Assembly: GCA_030374805.1 (NCBI GenBank)
Contig: JARGSG010000028.1
Coordinates: forward strand, 558,001-622,000
Length of the DNA stretch: 64,000 nucleotides
From: Gracilaria gracilis
Taxonomy: Eukaryota > Rhodophyta > Florideophyceae > Gracilariales > Gracilariaceae
Direction: 5' to 3'
The notes under the pieces were generated by a model that was not told the origin of the DNA, ran no database searches, and saw only the letters and a list, made by a program, of their open reading frames with translations. Position numbers and translations under genes: made by a program. This document shows, one piece after another, positions 11,341 through 20,808 of the stretch; the first letter of the stretch is position 1; every line of letters begins with the position of its first letter.

Positions 11341-11820
11341 TGAACACTGAAGGGTAGAATCTTCAATGAGGGAACTTCACTCCTTCAATCTGACTCTTAA
11401 AGCTACCTGCAATTGTTTGCTTCACGATTCTCTCCAGTTCTGCCTTTCTAGCTTAGAAGTACTCAAAATCCTCTGCATGTCTTGGAAATGAGGGGGATGT
11501 ACTTCTTGAAGCACCTTCCTGATTCAAATCCCCTTTCCGAGACGATCATTATTAGAGTCTTCTTTTTTAATATCAACAATAGATGTATTCATCAGTTTCT
11601 AAGTTTGGCAGCAAAAAAAGAACTGCACGGGGATAGCCGCCAGATCAGATCCTTTTAGTAGCATAGTGAAATCGAGGATCTTTGACCCCGTACAGGTACA
11701 GATATCTACTATGAGTCTATAGTTCAGAGTTAAAAGTGGCGAAGGAAGAGTTTTTTGAATTAGGAAAATTACAAAACTCCATTTCCCTAAATTATTCTAT
11801 TCTGCTGAGATTATCTGTAA

Positions 11821-11867
11821 CGAATTATTATTTCGCATATACACTGTATATGCGAAATAATAATTCG
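11821..11867. repeat. Perfect inverted repeat, 22-bp arms, 3-base loop
   Basis: Arms 11821-11842 and 11846-11867 are exact reverse complements (starting CGAATTATTATTTCG), with an ACT spacer. Such a hairpin is cruciform-prone and may be a small transposon remnant. Confidence 0.92.
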
Positions 11868-12034
11868 TATATTATACAGTAATAGCCGCTCGCCGCCGGG
11901 GAGGTTTGCTGTAGTTCTATGATGAAAGTACACCTACGGAGAAGGTCTGCGGTCATGCACTAGGATACATTCAGGCAAACAAGATAGAGCTTTTCTTTAT
12001 GCTACAAGCGGATCAGTGAGAGTTTGCAAGCGTA

Positions 12035-13021
12035 ATGGAAGTCGTGGAAGCGATAAATAAGCTTCAGGAGCTTGCTGATGATGCAAAGGATCACGTACAG
12101 AAAGTCAAATCAGTCACCGAAAGCGCTGAAGGGCTTGAGAACGGCATCTCACTTCTACGCGCCAAGTCAGCAACGCTCATGCACTACAATGCATTAATCA
12201 TTCAATTCGCGCTCGCTCGTCTACTCGGAAAGCCCGTGCAGCCTGTGGTAGAACGATTGATAGAAGACTGGGTTATTCTTACCAAAACTGCGCCTCTAGA
12301 GAAGAAGTTACAATACCAGATCGACACGTTACTCAGGAGTGCGTCTCAAGACGCTGCAAACGAAGCTGACAGACACCGCCCGGATCCAGACGCCGTGGTC
12401 CTGGACGAAGATGGAGAAGCTGAATCTAGCGACGAAGAAAGACCATACAGAGCCCCACGCTTCACAGAGGTGGTTTATGACGGAGATGATGAGAACCGTA
12501 TGGAACGCATTCAGAAACAGAAGGAACGACACCAAGCTCGCGCGATTCGAAGCTCGGAAGTTCAAGAAATGCTAGCAACGATTCAAGGACGTCCTGAAGA
12601 GCTGTTCAGCAATGAGAACTTGCACACGCCTTCTGCAAAACGGGTGATCAAAGAGCAAAAGCAGCGGGAACAATTTGAGGAAGATAACTTTGTGAGACTG
12701 TCGCAGTCGAAGAAGAGCAAGAAGCGAACCCGTCGCGAGATGGACGATGCTATGACTGGAGCGCAAGGTGGAGGGAATGGCTTTTCTGGTTTGACGGCAC
12801 TGGCCGACCGTGTGGTTAAATCCACCAAGGGAAACAGCAGTGTGAATGGTAAGGCTGGGGCGGCGAACCGGAGTAAGCGGCACGGTGTTGACGAGGAGGA
12901 GGAAATTCAGAGGGAGCGGCAACTAGATCAAATCGTTGAAGATGAAGAGAGAGAGATCAGGCTCTCCAACAAGCGCTCCTCCCGTTCACGAGGCTCAGCC
13001 CGAAAGAAGCGCCGAAGATGA
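12035..13021 (+). CDS. Neuroguidin/LCP5-like Sas10/Utp3/C1D family protein, SSU processome
   Basis: 328 residues, single exon. Residues about 5-103 match the Sas10/Utp3/C1D domain, with GISLLRAKSATLMHYN and ERLIEDWVILTKTAPLEKKL. Next is an acidic stretch, then YRAPRFTEVVYD, which corresponds to the conserved YRPP block of Lcp5/neuroguidin, and charged coils. The C-terminus is highly basic (KRSSRSRGSARKKRRR) and likely nucleolar. Lcp5 acts in the small-subunit processome during early 18S rRNA processing (family knowledge). Length is near human neuroguidin (about 315). C1D or Sas10 itself are less likely, given the YRAP motif and the length. Confidence 0.85.
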   Translation: MEVVEAINKLQELADDAKDHVQKVKSVTESAEGLENGISLLRAKSATLMHYNALIIQFALARLLGKPVQPVVERLIEDWVILTKTAPLEKKLQYQIDTLLRSASQDAANEADRHRPDPDAVVLDEDGEAESSDEERPYRAPRFTEVVYDGDDENRMERIQKQKERHQARAIRSSEVQEMLATIQGRPEELFSNENLHTPSAKRVIKEQKQREQFEEDNFVRLSQSKKSKKRTRREMDDAMTGAQGGGNGFSGLTALADRVVKSTKGNSSVNGKAGAANRSKRHGVDEEEEIQRERQLDQIVEDEEREIRLSNKRSSRSRGSARKKRRR

Positions 13022-13505
13022 GACCAGCACACTGCAGAAGACTACTGCAGTATAGTGTACTGGATTGGGTAAGGGAGTTAGGTTACTCTCGTGGGGTCCA
13101 GAGCTGTCTGACATTTACGTGATGAGTACAACAATCGCGAACCATCAATGCAAGGCAAGGCAAAGTTATGATATGTACACAGGCATGCATGGTTTTACTA
13201 TCCATACCTTCGGTAGGAGACAGCTGCTCCGCGCCCTCGTGGCAATGATCGGTTGCGGTTACGCGAGCCACGCGTCAGTAGGAAATTCCCGCGAAATTGG
13301 GCGGACCCAAACAGCTGCCCCGAGCATACGATTTTGATCCGCAAGTATCGCTTTGATCCGTATAAAAGGCGCACGCTGACCTTCGTTACCCTCCTCCCTC
13401 CTGCGACCTTTCGCTTCATCATCCAGCCCGAGCCTCTGCTTCCTACATTGCTCCCAGCCCCTCCTTCATTCGGTCAATCCTTACCCTCTTCACCTTTCCC
13501 TAATC
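13022..13505 (+). promoter_or_regulatory. dUTPase promoter: E2F-like site and TATA box
   Basis: An ATTCCCGCGAAAT element at 13285-13297 resembles the E2F/DP consensus, and TATAAAAG follows at 13361-13368, about 140 bases before the ATG. The 5' leader after it is C/T-rich. An E2F-type site would fit S-phase expression of a nucleotide-metabolism gene (inference). Confidence 0.5.
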
Positions 13506-14087
13506 ATGAAGGACACCACTAATGCCGCCGCTCCCGCTGCGACCCCTGCAGCCCCTGCTGACTCCGTGTTGCCCGCGAAGCGCGAGCTTTCACCGAAACC
13601 CGCTGACTCGGCTCCCAAACGGGAATGTCTCGAGGCTCCCAGCTCTTCTGAGCCTGCGCTCAAGGTGCTCAAGGTTCACGAGAAGGCTACCCTTCCGAAG
13701 CGTGGCTCTCCCATGTCGGCTGGCTATGACCTTGCCGCCTCAGAGGAAGTTATCATCCCAGCTCGCGGCCGCGCCGTTGCGAAGACCGGCTTGAAGATCG
13801 CTGTACCGGTCGGTTGCTACGGCCGTGTTGCTCCTCGCTCTGGCCTGGCCGTTAAGAAATTCATTGACACAGGTGCTGGTGTCATCGATTCCGACTACCG
13901 CGGGGAAGTTGGAGTGGTTTTGTTTAACTTCAATGATGAGGACTTCAAGGTTGAAGTGGGGGATCGTGTGGCTCAGCTGATTATTGAGAAGATATGCATG
14001 GGAGGTGTTGAAGAAGTTAAGGAGCTGGACAGCACTGAAAGGGGTGAAGGTGGTTTCGGATCAACTGGTGTGGAGACTAAGGCCTAA
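13506..14087 (+). CDS. DUT: dUTP diphosphatase (trimeric dUTPase)
   Basis: 193 residues, single exon, first ATG after the TATA box. Residues 1-52 are an Ala/Pro/Ser/Lys-rich extension. The catalytic core has all five trimeric dUTPase motifs: SAGYDLAASE, PRSGLA, GAGVIDSDYRGEVGV (with the catalytic Asp), GDRVAQLI and the flexible C-terminal RGEGGFGSTG arm. It hydrolyses dUTP to dUMP and pyrophosphate, keeping uracil out of DNA and supplying dUMP for dTTP synthesis. The extension could direct nuclear or organellar isoforms, which cannot be decided here. Confidence 0.97.
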   Translation: MKDTTNAAAPAATPAAPADSVLPAKRELSPKPADSAPKRECLEAPSSSEPALKVLKVHEKATLPKRGSPMSAGYDLAASEEVIIPARGRAVAKTGLKIAVPVGCYGRVAPRSGLAVKKFIDTGAGVIDSDYRGEVGVVLFNFNDEDFKVEVGDRVAQLIIEKICMGGVEEVKELDSTERGEGGFGSTGVETKA

Positions 14088-14390
14088 GTTTCGCCTCGCA
14101 TGCCGTAGTCTGTTTGGACTCATAGCTGTGGGAATGGCTTAATGTTTATTACTGCTCCGAGCTTTGCATGTTTGCCCTGATACTGCAGGGGTACCAAGCT
14201 TGTAATTTTCCTACGCGGCCATCTTGCTTAACTGGATTTCATACACAAGAACGTGTTACTGGTATGCCGGACTAGTAAAGAATGCATTGTGTATATCCTT
14301 TCATGTTGTCGCCACTCCGTGCGTTCACCGCGTTGCAGTCTTTGTCGTGATGGAGTCAACGACAATGATAGCCCATGGACACCATGGTCT

Positions 14391-14735
14391 TCACAGATTT
14401 GATTTCGGTGTCAAAAAGGAAGAGCCGTAAAGCTTAGAATGCAGTAAACTTGAAAATCCTTCATTGACTCTTGTCTCCTTTTGCCCTTCTTTAAGCCGCA
14501 CGTTAACCTTCAATTGTCTAGGTTGGAGTACAGCCTTCTCTAGAGAAAGGTTTCTATAACTAAGACTAACAATCCATGTGAGAGTGAGATTCCGTCGCTC
14601 CTCGAACGAGGGAAGTTCTTCTCGAAGGGAGAAGTTTGTCAAAGGACATCGCAAAACCTATTAGAAGGACACAGAATCACAACGAAGTGTAGAACTTTTG
14701 TGTTTAAAGAAACGCTCTCCCAGGTCTTATGATTC
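14391..14735 (-). mobile_element. Non-LTR retrotransposon 3'-end fragments (minus)
   Basis: At 14654-14570 the minus strand reads MRCPLTNFSLREELPSFEER, a match in kind to the Cys-rich tail of the other copies here. At 14735-14690 the sequence resembles the 3' untranslated segment of the copy at 15.8 kb (ACAACGAAGTGTAG versus ACAACTAAATGTAG, then TTTAAAGAAACGCTCTC). Two nested or truncated pieces are likely. Confidence 0.5.
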
Positions 14736-14885
14736 CTCTCCAGCTGCAAGTACAAGTGCCAGTGGACGATGCATATGTTAAACTTTAAGGCTCTACTCAA
14801 GGTGAAGACGCGCAGTAAAAGCATGGCGCAAAGATGTCTGGAATCGATTGAAGATGATCAAGAACCCTAAAAGCCGAAGTGCTTC

Positions 14886-15209
14886 TTGTTCAGTTTTCGA
14901 AGGGACATGTTTGCTCTCTGCACCAGGTGGGCCACTTGTGTTGATAAAAGAAATCCCAAGCGGTGCCATGATGGCGTGCAGAAGAACGTCGACCACGTTG
15001 TATTCCGCTGTCCGCTAACTATCCTGTCATGGAGAAACGAACTGCCTGCTCTACAGGAAAGAAATGAGAAGACAATGGTCGAAGAAGATTAAGTAATGGC
15101 CTTCGAAGTTTTTGGCCTTCTTTAGGAGAGAGGGCTATATGTAGATAGTATAGTTCTCTCACTACTTCGCAATGAGGAGTAGCGGTCCATACTAAAGAAG
15201 AAGAAGAAG
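14886..15209 (+). mobile_element. Non-LTR retrotransposon 3'-end fragment with GAA tail (plus)
   Basis: The plus strand reads a Cys-containing segment followed by KNVDHVVFRCPLTILSWRNE, the tail of LINE reverse transcriptases, but with stop codons after about 60 codons. The following DNA (TTTTTGGCCTTCTTTAGGAG near 15110) closely matches the copy at 17.1 kb. The fragment ends in AAAGAAGAAGAAGAAGAA at 15192-15209, a probable element tail. Confidence 0.6.
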
Positions 15210-15753
15210 AAATGCTCTCCCCTCAGGAAAGCCAGCAAGTGGCACATGCGGAGCGCTCTGTCGTGGTTTATCTGAGAGTGATTGCCGATGACCTCTGGGA
15301 AGCTCGCAGAGCACTATAGTTCAGCGCATAGCAAAAGTGCTGCAGAAATTGAGTATGCATATATGCAGAACTGTACGTCGCTCTTCGCAGACAAAACAAC
15401 GGCCTACCTGCCATCCAGACTCTGATGTCTGTTGGGTAACATTGAGCACGACATGCACCGTTTTCGTCGTGTGGATCCTAAGTCATTGTGGTGTGCCTCA
15501 GAAAGAGAGAAAGAGAGAGAGAAAGAGAGAAAGTCCGGTTTAAAGATCTCTCTTGCTCGCCAAATGGAAGTCCCAGTGGACTTCAACGACGCGAAAACTC
15601 AGCTGAAACAGAAAGGAAGGAGTAAGGTGATCTTTGAGATGGACCATACGGTAGAGGAGGGCAGCGTACTGTCGGAAGTCGCGCTGGCGCAATTTGCGAC
15701 TACTCATGTGCCAACGCTGCATCCGGTCAGTTCATACCTGAACAGAAAGGTCA

Positions 15754-15755
<2 letters not shown>

Positions 15756-15788
<33 letters not shown>
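15756..15788. repeat. (TC)n microsatellite at element 3' end
   Basis: Dinucleotide run directly next to the 3' end of the minus-strand element below. The related sequence at 39.1 kb also begins with a TC run, so it is probably the element tail (GA on the element strand). Confidence 0.85.
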
Positions 15789-15793
<5 letters not shown>

Positions 15794-16030
15794 TAGGCAC
15801 ATCTAGCTTAATTACAACTAAATGTAGTGCGTTTCTGGTTAAAGAAGCGCTCTCTCACTAGGAAGGCCAGCACTTTCTCAGGCCATTTTCGGATGATATC
15901 AGCAACAACAAGATTCCGACGTTCACGAAGCGGCGGTAGACAAAGACGTCTACTGAGCGTTCTTTTTGGACATCTCAGTACATAATGTTCAACATCATTT
16001 CTCTTCTTCTTCTTACTTATGAGCATCGTA
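15784..16030 (-). mobile_element. Non-LTR retrotransposon 3'-end fragment (minus)
   Basis: Minus-strand frame 16026-15808 reads RNDVEHYVLRCPKRTLSRR and PPLRERRNLVVADIIRKWPE, then stops. It is the C-terminal tail of a LINE reverse transcriptase, 5' truncated. After the stop comes a segment shared with 39.1 kb (ACATCTAGCTTAATTACAAC), then a GA run on the element strand. Confidence 0.65.
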
Positions 16031-16597
16031 CGTTGATTTCTCGTACGTCGTGAGGTTCATAATGAACATCCAATACCTACAGCACTTTATCTACGTATGC
16101 TAACATAGCTGCTAACTTGAAATGTTCAGTCGTGCTACGATCACTGAGCTACGTAGTTGTTGTGTAAACAAAGCGCTAGATCTCAAAGGTATTCTCGGTT
16201 GCGTTAGAGCATTTCGCTACCGATGATCATCGCCTTTTATGCCTTGTTCCTCCCAGGTTATACCTTTTCATTCACCCTCTGTGTAGGTCATCGGCAGAGG
16301 GGCACACCACGACAAGTCGCTCTTGCTAGTACCACGTTGTCCCATCAGAAGATCATGACAAGATTCTCTTGTACCAACCCTCATATCGTCGGCGACATTA
16401 GTACCAAAGAATCAGCTCGAAATCGGGTCAGCGTCCATCAACTCCATCGTAGCCTCCGAGAAAACCCCGTAAAAACCCTGACCGTATTCATGCCTCCGTA
16501 AGAATTCAATTAAGGTGGGGAAAAGTCAGGGAAACGGTGGTGGAGCCGTCTTCATATGGCCGATTCCGTGCCTACTGCTGTCGAGCAGCTAACCGGG

Positions 16598-16806
16598 CCC
16601 GTTTAACGACATAGCACCAAGGTCCGAATGGCGATCGACATGCCAGCGGCGGCAAGGTCGACTGCGCGGCCGAGTTTAGCGACATCCCGAGTTCGGAGAG
16701 GCGAACGGTGCGCCGATCGCCTATGTGAGTTTTTGGACGTCCCAAGTCCGAAAGCGATCGGTGCGCCGATCACAAGGGCGAGTTTAGCGACATCCCGAGT
16801 CTCAAC
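16598..16806. repeat. Degenerate tandem repeat, units of about 53 bp
   Basis: Units begin near 16598, 16669, 16725 and 16778. The first clear unit and the last share GAGTTTAGCGACATCCCGAG exactly; the middle one has GAGTTTTTGGACGTCCCAAG. GGTGCGCCGATC occurs in both inner units. The last unit abuts a minus-strand retrotransposon tail. Confidence 0.6.
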
Positions 16807-16940
16807 ATCATTTAGAACTCCAGGACGGCAGTCACACACTAACCCCTTTCCAAACAAATGCGTTCCAAATGGGTGTAGCCATGGAGAATGTCCAAGAAAC
16901 AACTGTGAAAGAACCACCTCTGCTTCTCTCTGTGACACTG
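16790..16940 (-). mobile_element. LINE reverse-transcriptase tail fragment (minus)
   Basis: The minus strand reads FLGHSPWLHPFGTHLFGKG, then CDCRPGVLNDVE. This is the GH..L..FG..C.C..VEH pattern at the end of LINE reverse transcriptases. A related CRPGVLNEVEHYVL lies at 40.9 kb. It is truncated at the tandem repeat. Confidence 0.6.
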
Positions 16941-16969
16941 AATATTGTAGTTCTTCCGGTATAAATCGT

Positions 16970-17225
16970 ATAAAAGAAAGGTCACGCGTTGTGAATGTGG
17001 GACTGCGGCAAAGAAAGACGTCGAACACGTCCTTTTCCAGTGCGCTCTAACAAATACGGCTCGACGCGCTGTCTTTCCGACAGCTAGAGAAAGAAAAGAT
17101 AAGTCGTTGATAGATATGAATAAGCAATGGCCATTGCGGTTTTTGGCCTTCTTTAAGAGAGAGAACTATCTCAACTACTGCCGCCTCGGAATCAGGTGCG
17201 GCTGGCGATAATAAAGAAGAAGAAG
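16970..17225 (+). mobile_element. Non-LTR retrotransposon 3'-end fragment with GAA tail (plus)
   Basis: An open stretch reads TRCECGTAAKKDVEHVLFQC, then ERKDKSLIDMNKQWPLRFLA and ends at TAATAAAGAAGAAGAAG (17208-17224). The CxC..VEHVLFxC block is the zinc-knuckle tail of LINE reverse transcriptases. It is the best preserved copy of the family at 15.1 kb. Confidence 0.7.
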
Positions 17226-17852
17226 ACCTCTGGAAAGTGTGAATGAAGTAAGTACAAATGGAGAGGGTCAGAGGATAAACATGCGAAAGCCATCGGTAGC
17301 GAAACGCTCGCGCAAGCCGAGAACACCTTCATATCTAATCCTTTGGCCTTACGGAGGAGGGACCTATTCAGCTCTTTGGAACTCCCGCAGTTTCCTAGTA
17401 GGGACTTGAATGAAGAATTCACTCCAAGACTGAGTAAGTTGAGCCTCAAGCTTACTTAATACGAGCCATGCAGGCCTACGGGAGATGCTTCAGTGCAACA
17501 GGCTGAACTTTGAAAATGTCCTGGATGTTTATATTCATGGACGGACCACTATCATACTAATAGATACCGGTTTCCAGATTCACAAACTACAACACTTGAC
17601 TGTCAGTAGATAGCGCACAGTAGATAGACATCGATAAACATCGACTGCATGGGTTTGTTCTGATACTCGAAGTTCACCAGTCACGACTCGTGACTAGTCC
17701 GCAGGGGTACAGAAGCAGTGTGTAAGCAAGTAAGCGTTGATGAAGAACTTTCTCATTTCAAGGTTTACTACCACTGGCGCCTTTTCGTACTTTCATGATC
17801 TTCATGATCTTTGAGAACGCATCGGAAGAGAAGCTGGTGTTGAAAGACTATC

Positions 17853-19691
17853 TTAGTCTTCATCACGATCATCGGAAGCAACGTCAACATAGAAATATTG
17901 CCCAACCAACTTTTGCTCTCTATCCTTCACAGAATCTAGTTTGTTGATTCTCGGCCGGAAATTAGTAGGATCCCGTCTGAATGTGATTTCCAGGTTCTTG
18001 AGGAATCTGTTCATCCCCGACACTAGAGTTTGTGGAGCGCAAGCAGTACACTCCCTCGCAGGTGTACCTTCATAAACAATCACACGGTCAGCTAGATAAG
18101 AACTCATGATGAAATCGTGTTCTACCACGAAAGCTGTTTTCTTTGCATGCAAAATGAATCTCTTAATCATCTTCGCAGCCACTATTCTTTGTTCAGAATC
18201 CAGATAAGCGCTCGGCTCATCGATGAGATATACATCCGCAGCTTTCCCAAGAGCGATTACGAGAGCTACTCGTTGAAGCTCTCCTCCTGACAAATGCTTG
18301 ACATATTGATCTAGAAGTGGGTCCATGTTCATAGGTTTTGTCACATCTGTCATGAACTGCGGATGTAACCAGGCGTCGCGAATCTTGGCGTACAAAAGCT
18401 GGCGCACGGTACCATCAAACTTGGGTGAAATCTTCTGAGGTTTGTAGCTTACGTTCATCTCGGGAACTTCGACCTGCTTTCCGTCAGGTTCTAGACGCCC
18501 GGCAAGCATACGAATGAATGTTGTCTTACCGGTTCCATTTTCTCCAAGCATGACTACGATTTCTGAATCTGTGAAAGATCCAGATTCAATGTTCAACTTG
18601 AATGATCCTAGTGTCTTGCTCATGTCCGGGTAGCTATATAAGTGATGATGTTCAACTTCTTCCTCATCATCAGCAGTTTCAGCCAGTCGGAATTGCAGCG
18701 CTGTATCCCTAAACCTGAGGTTTTCTGTTGGTACAAAACCAGCTAAGAATATGTTAATGCCTTCTCTGACCGAGAACGGAAGTGTAACGACGCCGTACGC
18801 TCCAGGCTTGCCGTAAAGACAGCATACGAAGTCAGAGAGATAATCCAGCACAGCAAGATCATGTTCAACCACAATAACATAAGTCTTGCTCTTATCGGCG
18901 AGTAGACCTCTGATAAGCTTGGCGGCCTTTAGTCGTTGGCGTACATCAAGGTAGGAGCTGGGTTCGTCGATCATATACACTTCCGCTTGCTGCACAGCGA
19001 CCATAGCCAACGCGAAACGCTGCAACTCGCCGCCGCTAAGAACACCGATCTCACGGTCAAGCAGTTTGCGCAGCTGCAAATCATCTACAATACTATCCAT
19101 TGCATTGCGCTCATCCTTTCTCTTAAGCATGTCTATGACACGACCCTTGACGGCCTTCGCGATAGCATCGACGTATTGCGGTTTGAACACAGCCTTAATG
19201 TCGTCTTCAAGTACCTTGGTGAAGTAGTTTTGCAGCTCGCTTCCGCGAAAGTGACTGAGAATATCGGTCCAATCTGGTGGCGAGTTCCATGCGCCAAGAT
19301 TGGGCTTGAGTTTACCCGAAAGCACTCGAAGAGCAGTGCTCTTTCCGATACCATTAGTGCCAACTAAACCCAGGACCTGACCAGGCCTAGGGACAGGGAG
19401 ACGATGCAGCTTGAACGAGTTGGGACCGAAGCGATGGACTGTCTCCTTCTCAAGTTCCTTGGGCAGATTGATGATCTGAATGGCATCGAAAGGGCACTTT
19501 TTAACGCAGATACCACAACCTACGCAGAGGATCTCTGAAATGACTGAAATCTTGCTCTTGGACGTAACCTCAATACATCCTATCTTGCCCATGCGCACGA
19601 CCGGGCAACTCTTCTTACACTCCAAAGAGCATCGCTTGGGCTTGCATCGTTCGCCGTTGACGATGGCGATACGCGTGAGCTTCTCAGCCAT
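17853..19691 (-). CDS. ABCE1: ABCE1/RLI1, ribosome recycling ATPase
   Basis: 612 residues from the ATG at 19691, single exon. A farther frame extension uses a non-ATG start and is not family-like. The Fe-S domain has Cys 16, 21, 25, 29 and 56, 59, 62, 66 ([12 protein letters not shown]) for two 4Fe-4S clusters. Two ABC cassettes follow: Walker [10 protein letters not shown] (111-119) and GENGTGKTT, signatures LSGGELQR in both, and Walker B ending [10 protein letters not shown] and [10 protein letters not shown]. It splits post-termination ribosomes into subunits and joins initiation (family knowledge). Length fits (about 600). Head to head with the NDUFB4-like gene. Confidence 0.98.
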   Translation of the reverse strand: MAEKLTRIAIVNGERCKPKRCSLECKKSCPVVRMGKIGCIEVTSKSKISVISEILCVGCGICVKKCPFDAIQIINLPKELEKETVHRFGPNSFKLHRLPVPRPGQVLGLVGTNGIGKSTALRVLSGKLKPNLGAWNSPPDWTDILSHFRGSELQNYFTKVLEDDIKAVFKPQYVDAIAKAVKGRVIDMLKRKDERNAMDSIVDDLQLRKLLDREIGVLSGGELQRFALAMVAVQQAEVYMIDEPSSYLDVRQRLKAAKLIRGLLADKSKTYVIVVEHDLAVLDYLSDFVCCLYGKPGAYGVVTLPFSVREGINIFLAGFVPTENLRFRDTALQFRLAETADDEEEVEHHHLYSYPDMSKTLGSFKLNIESGSFTDSEIVVMLGENGTGKTTFIRMLAGRLEPDGKQVEVPEMNVSYKPQKISPKFDGTVRQLLYAKIRDAWLHPQFMTDVTKPMNMDPLLDQYVKHLSGGELQRVALVIALGKAADVYLIDEPSAYLDSEQRIVAAKMIKRFILHAKKTAFVVEHDFIMSSYLADRVIVYEGTPARECTACAPQTLVSGMNRFLKNLEITFRRDPTNFRPRINKLDSVKDREQKLVGQYFYVDVASDDRDED

Positions 19692-20362
19692 GGCGCGTAC
19701 GCAAGTCGCTTCTAGAGGGAGGGGGGGAACTGTGGACAAGACAGGTGAGATCGGGGTGGCACTGCAGACGAAACGAGGTGGAAGTTGCTTATAAAGTTAA
19801 TCCGCGAAAAGCGTATCTAGGCGAGGAATGATGCGGAATGACGACTACGCCTGTAGCGGTGGTGTCACCGACGCCGTGCTTTGTTTCAGAAGTTTCATGA
19901 TGAAATGTTCTTTTTTTTTCTGATTTCGACCAAGTTCGACCCGCAGCCCAAATCGATTGGATGGGAAAGAGGCCCACAAGTTGTGAGATAGCTGCATGGA
20001 AGGCAGATGAGACTCGACGTTGCGACTGCTGCGACCAAGCTCTATCTCGTCGAGCCGCCCTGTTCTCTAGAGACGCCAGACTTTCGGTGGCACTCCGTCG
20101 ACGAAAAAGGTGGCGATGACGTGAATCCACCATGTCACAGATTCTGATGATCCCGCAGGCAGGTCAAAGAACACCATGAGGCAAAAGGCATTGCATCTCG
20201 CCACCGTTCCCACGTGGCTTGCCGCACAACATCCCTGCGTCCCAGGTCGTTCATCCCCCCCCCATCCATTTCCCCCCACAATCTCTTCTCCACCCACTCA
20301 TCGAGCGAAGCTGAACACTGCAACGCGATCTTCTTCTACCTCTCTCATATCCAAAACCAATC
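19692..20362. promoter_or_regulatory. Divergent promoter region, ABCE1 / NDUFB4-like
   Basis: A 671-base gap between head-to-head ATGs. It contains a T-run near 19910 and C-rich leader sequence near 20250. No TATA box or other gene was recognised. Confidence 0.4.
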
Positions 20363-20724
20363 ATGGCGGGTGGAATGGGCGTCCGAAAGAACGTGCACAT
20401 CGAAGAATGGGCAGGCTTCCGCGAAAACTGCGAGCATGTCTTCAAGTTCTCTCGTGCCAATTGGGCACGACTCGCCGTATACGGAATTGCCGTCCCGATA
20501 GGACTTTACGTCTGGATCACGAAGGAAATGGTAAGCCACATCTGCCGTCTACTCATGCACATAATCGGCTTCTGACACAAGCTTCCACTATCTTATATTC
20601 TTATACCGACCCGAAGCTATGCGAGGGTCATTCAGAAGGACGTGGCCCTGAACGCTATGGTTATCAGCGTAAATATCTTGGTTTCCCCCCGCAGAAGAGA
20701 GCAGAAGATTCCTCGGAATCATAA
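20363..20724 (+). CDS. Complex I accessory subunit, plant-type NDUFB4/B15-like (2 exons)
   Basis: Exon 1 (20363-20530, 56 codons) starts MAGGMGVRKNVHIEEWAGFR and has one membrane segment (WARLAVYGIAVPIGLYVWI). A 95-base intron (GTAAGC..GCGAG) leads in phase 0 to exon 2 (20626-20724), ending GYQRKYLGFPPQKRAEDSSES. Total 88 residues. The pattern MxGGM..KN..IE.W...REN..H.F...R.N and a single helix matches the small plant mitochondrial complex I subunit of the NDUFB4/B15 type (about 71 residues). It would sit in the inner mitochondrial membrane. The acceptor has a weak pyrimidine tract, so the second exon is less certain. Confidence 0.65.
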
Positions 20725-20808
20725 ATGCAGCTTAAACGAATGCACGACGAATCTGACTTGGTCCGTATCATTGACTTTAGTTACTCATTGTTCATTTAAT
20801 CCACCAGT

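Larger units (their letters stand above)
10958..12034. other. 1.1-kb gap with two long hairpins
   Basis: AT-rich DNA between FIS1 and LCP5 with no supported gene. It holds two long inverted repeats, listed separately. Confidence 0.6.
14088..17852. other. Retrotransposon graveyard, no intact gene
   Basis: A 3.8-kb gap between dUTPase and ABCE1 with at least five short pieces of non-LTR retrotransposon 3' ends in both orientations, a TC microsatellite and a degenerate tandem repeat. No intact reverse transcriptase is present. The parts are listed below. Confidence 0.7.
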
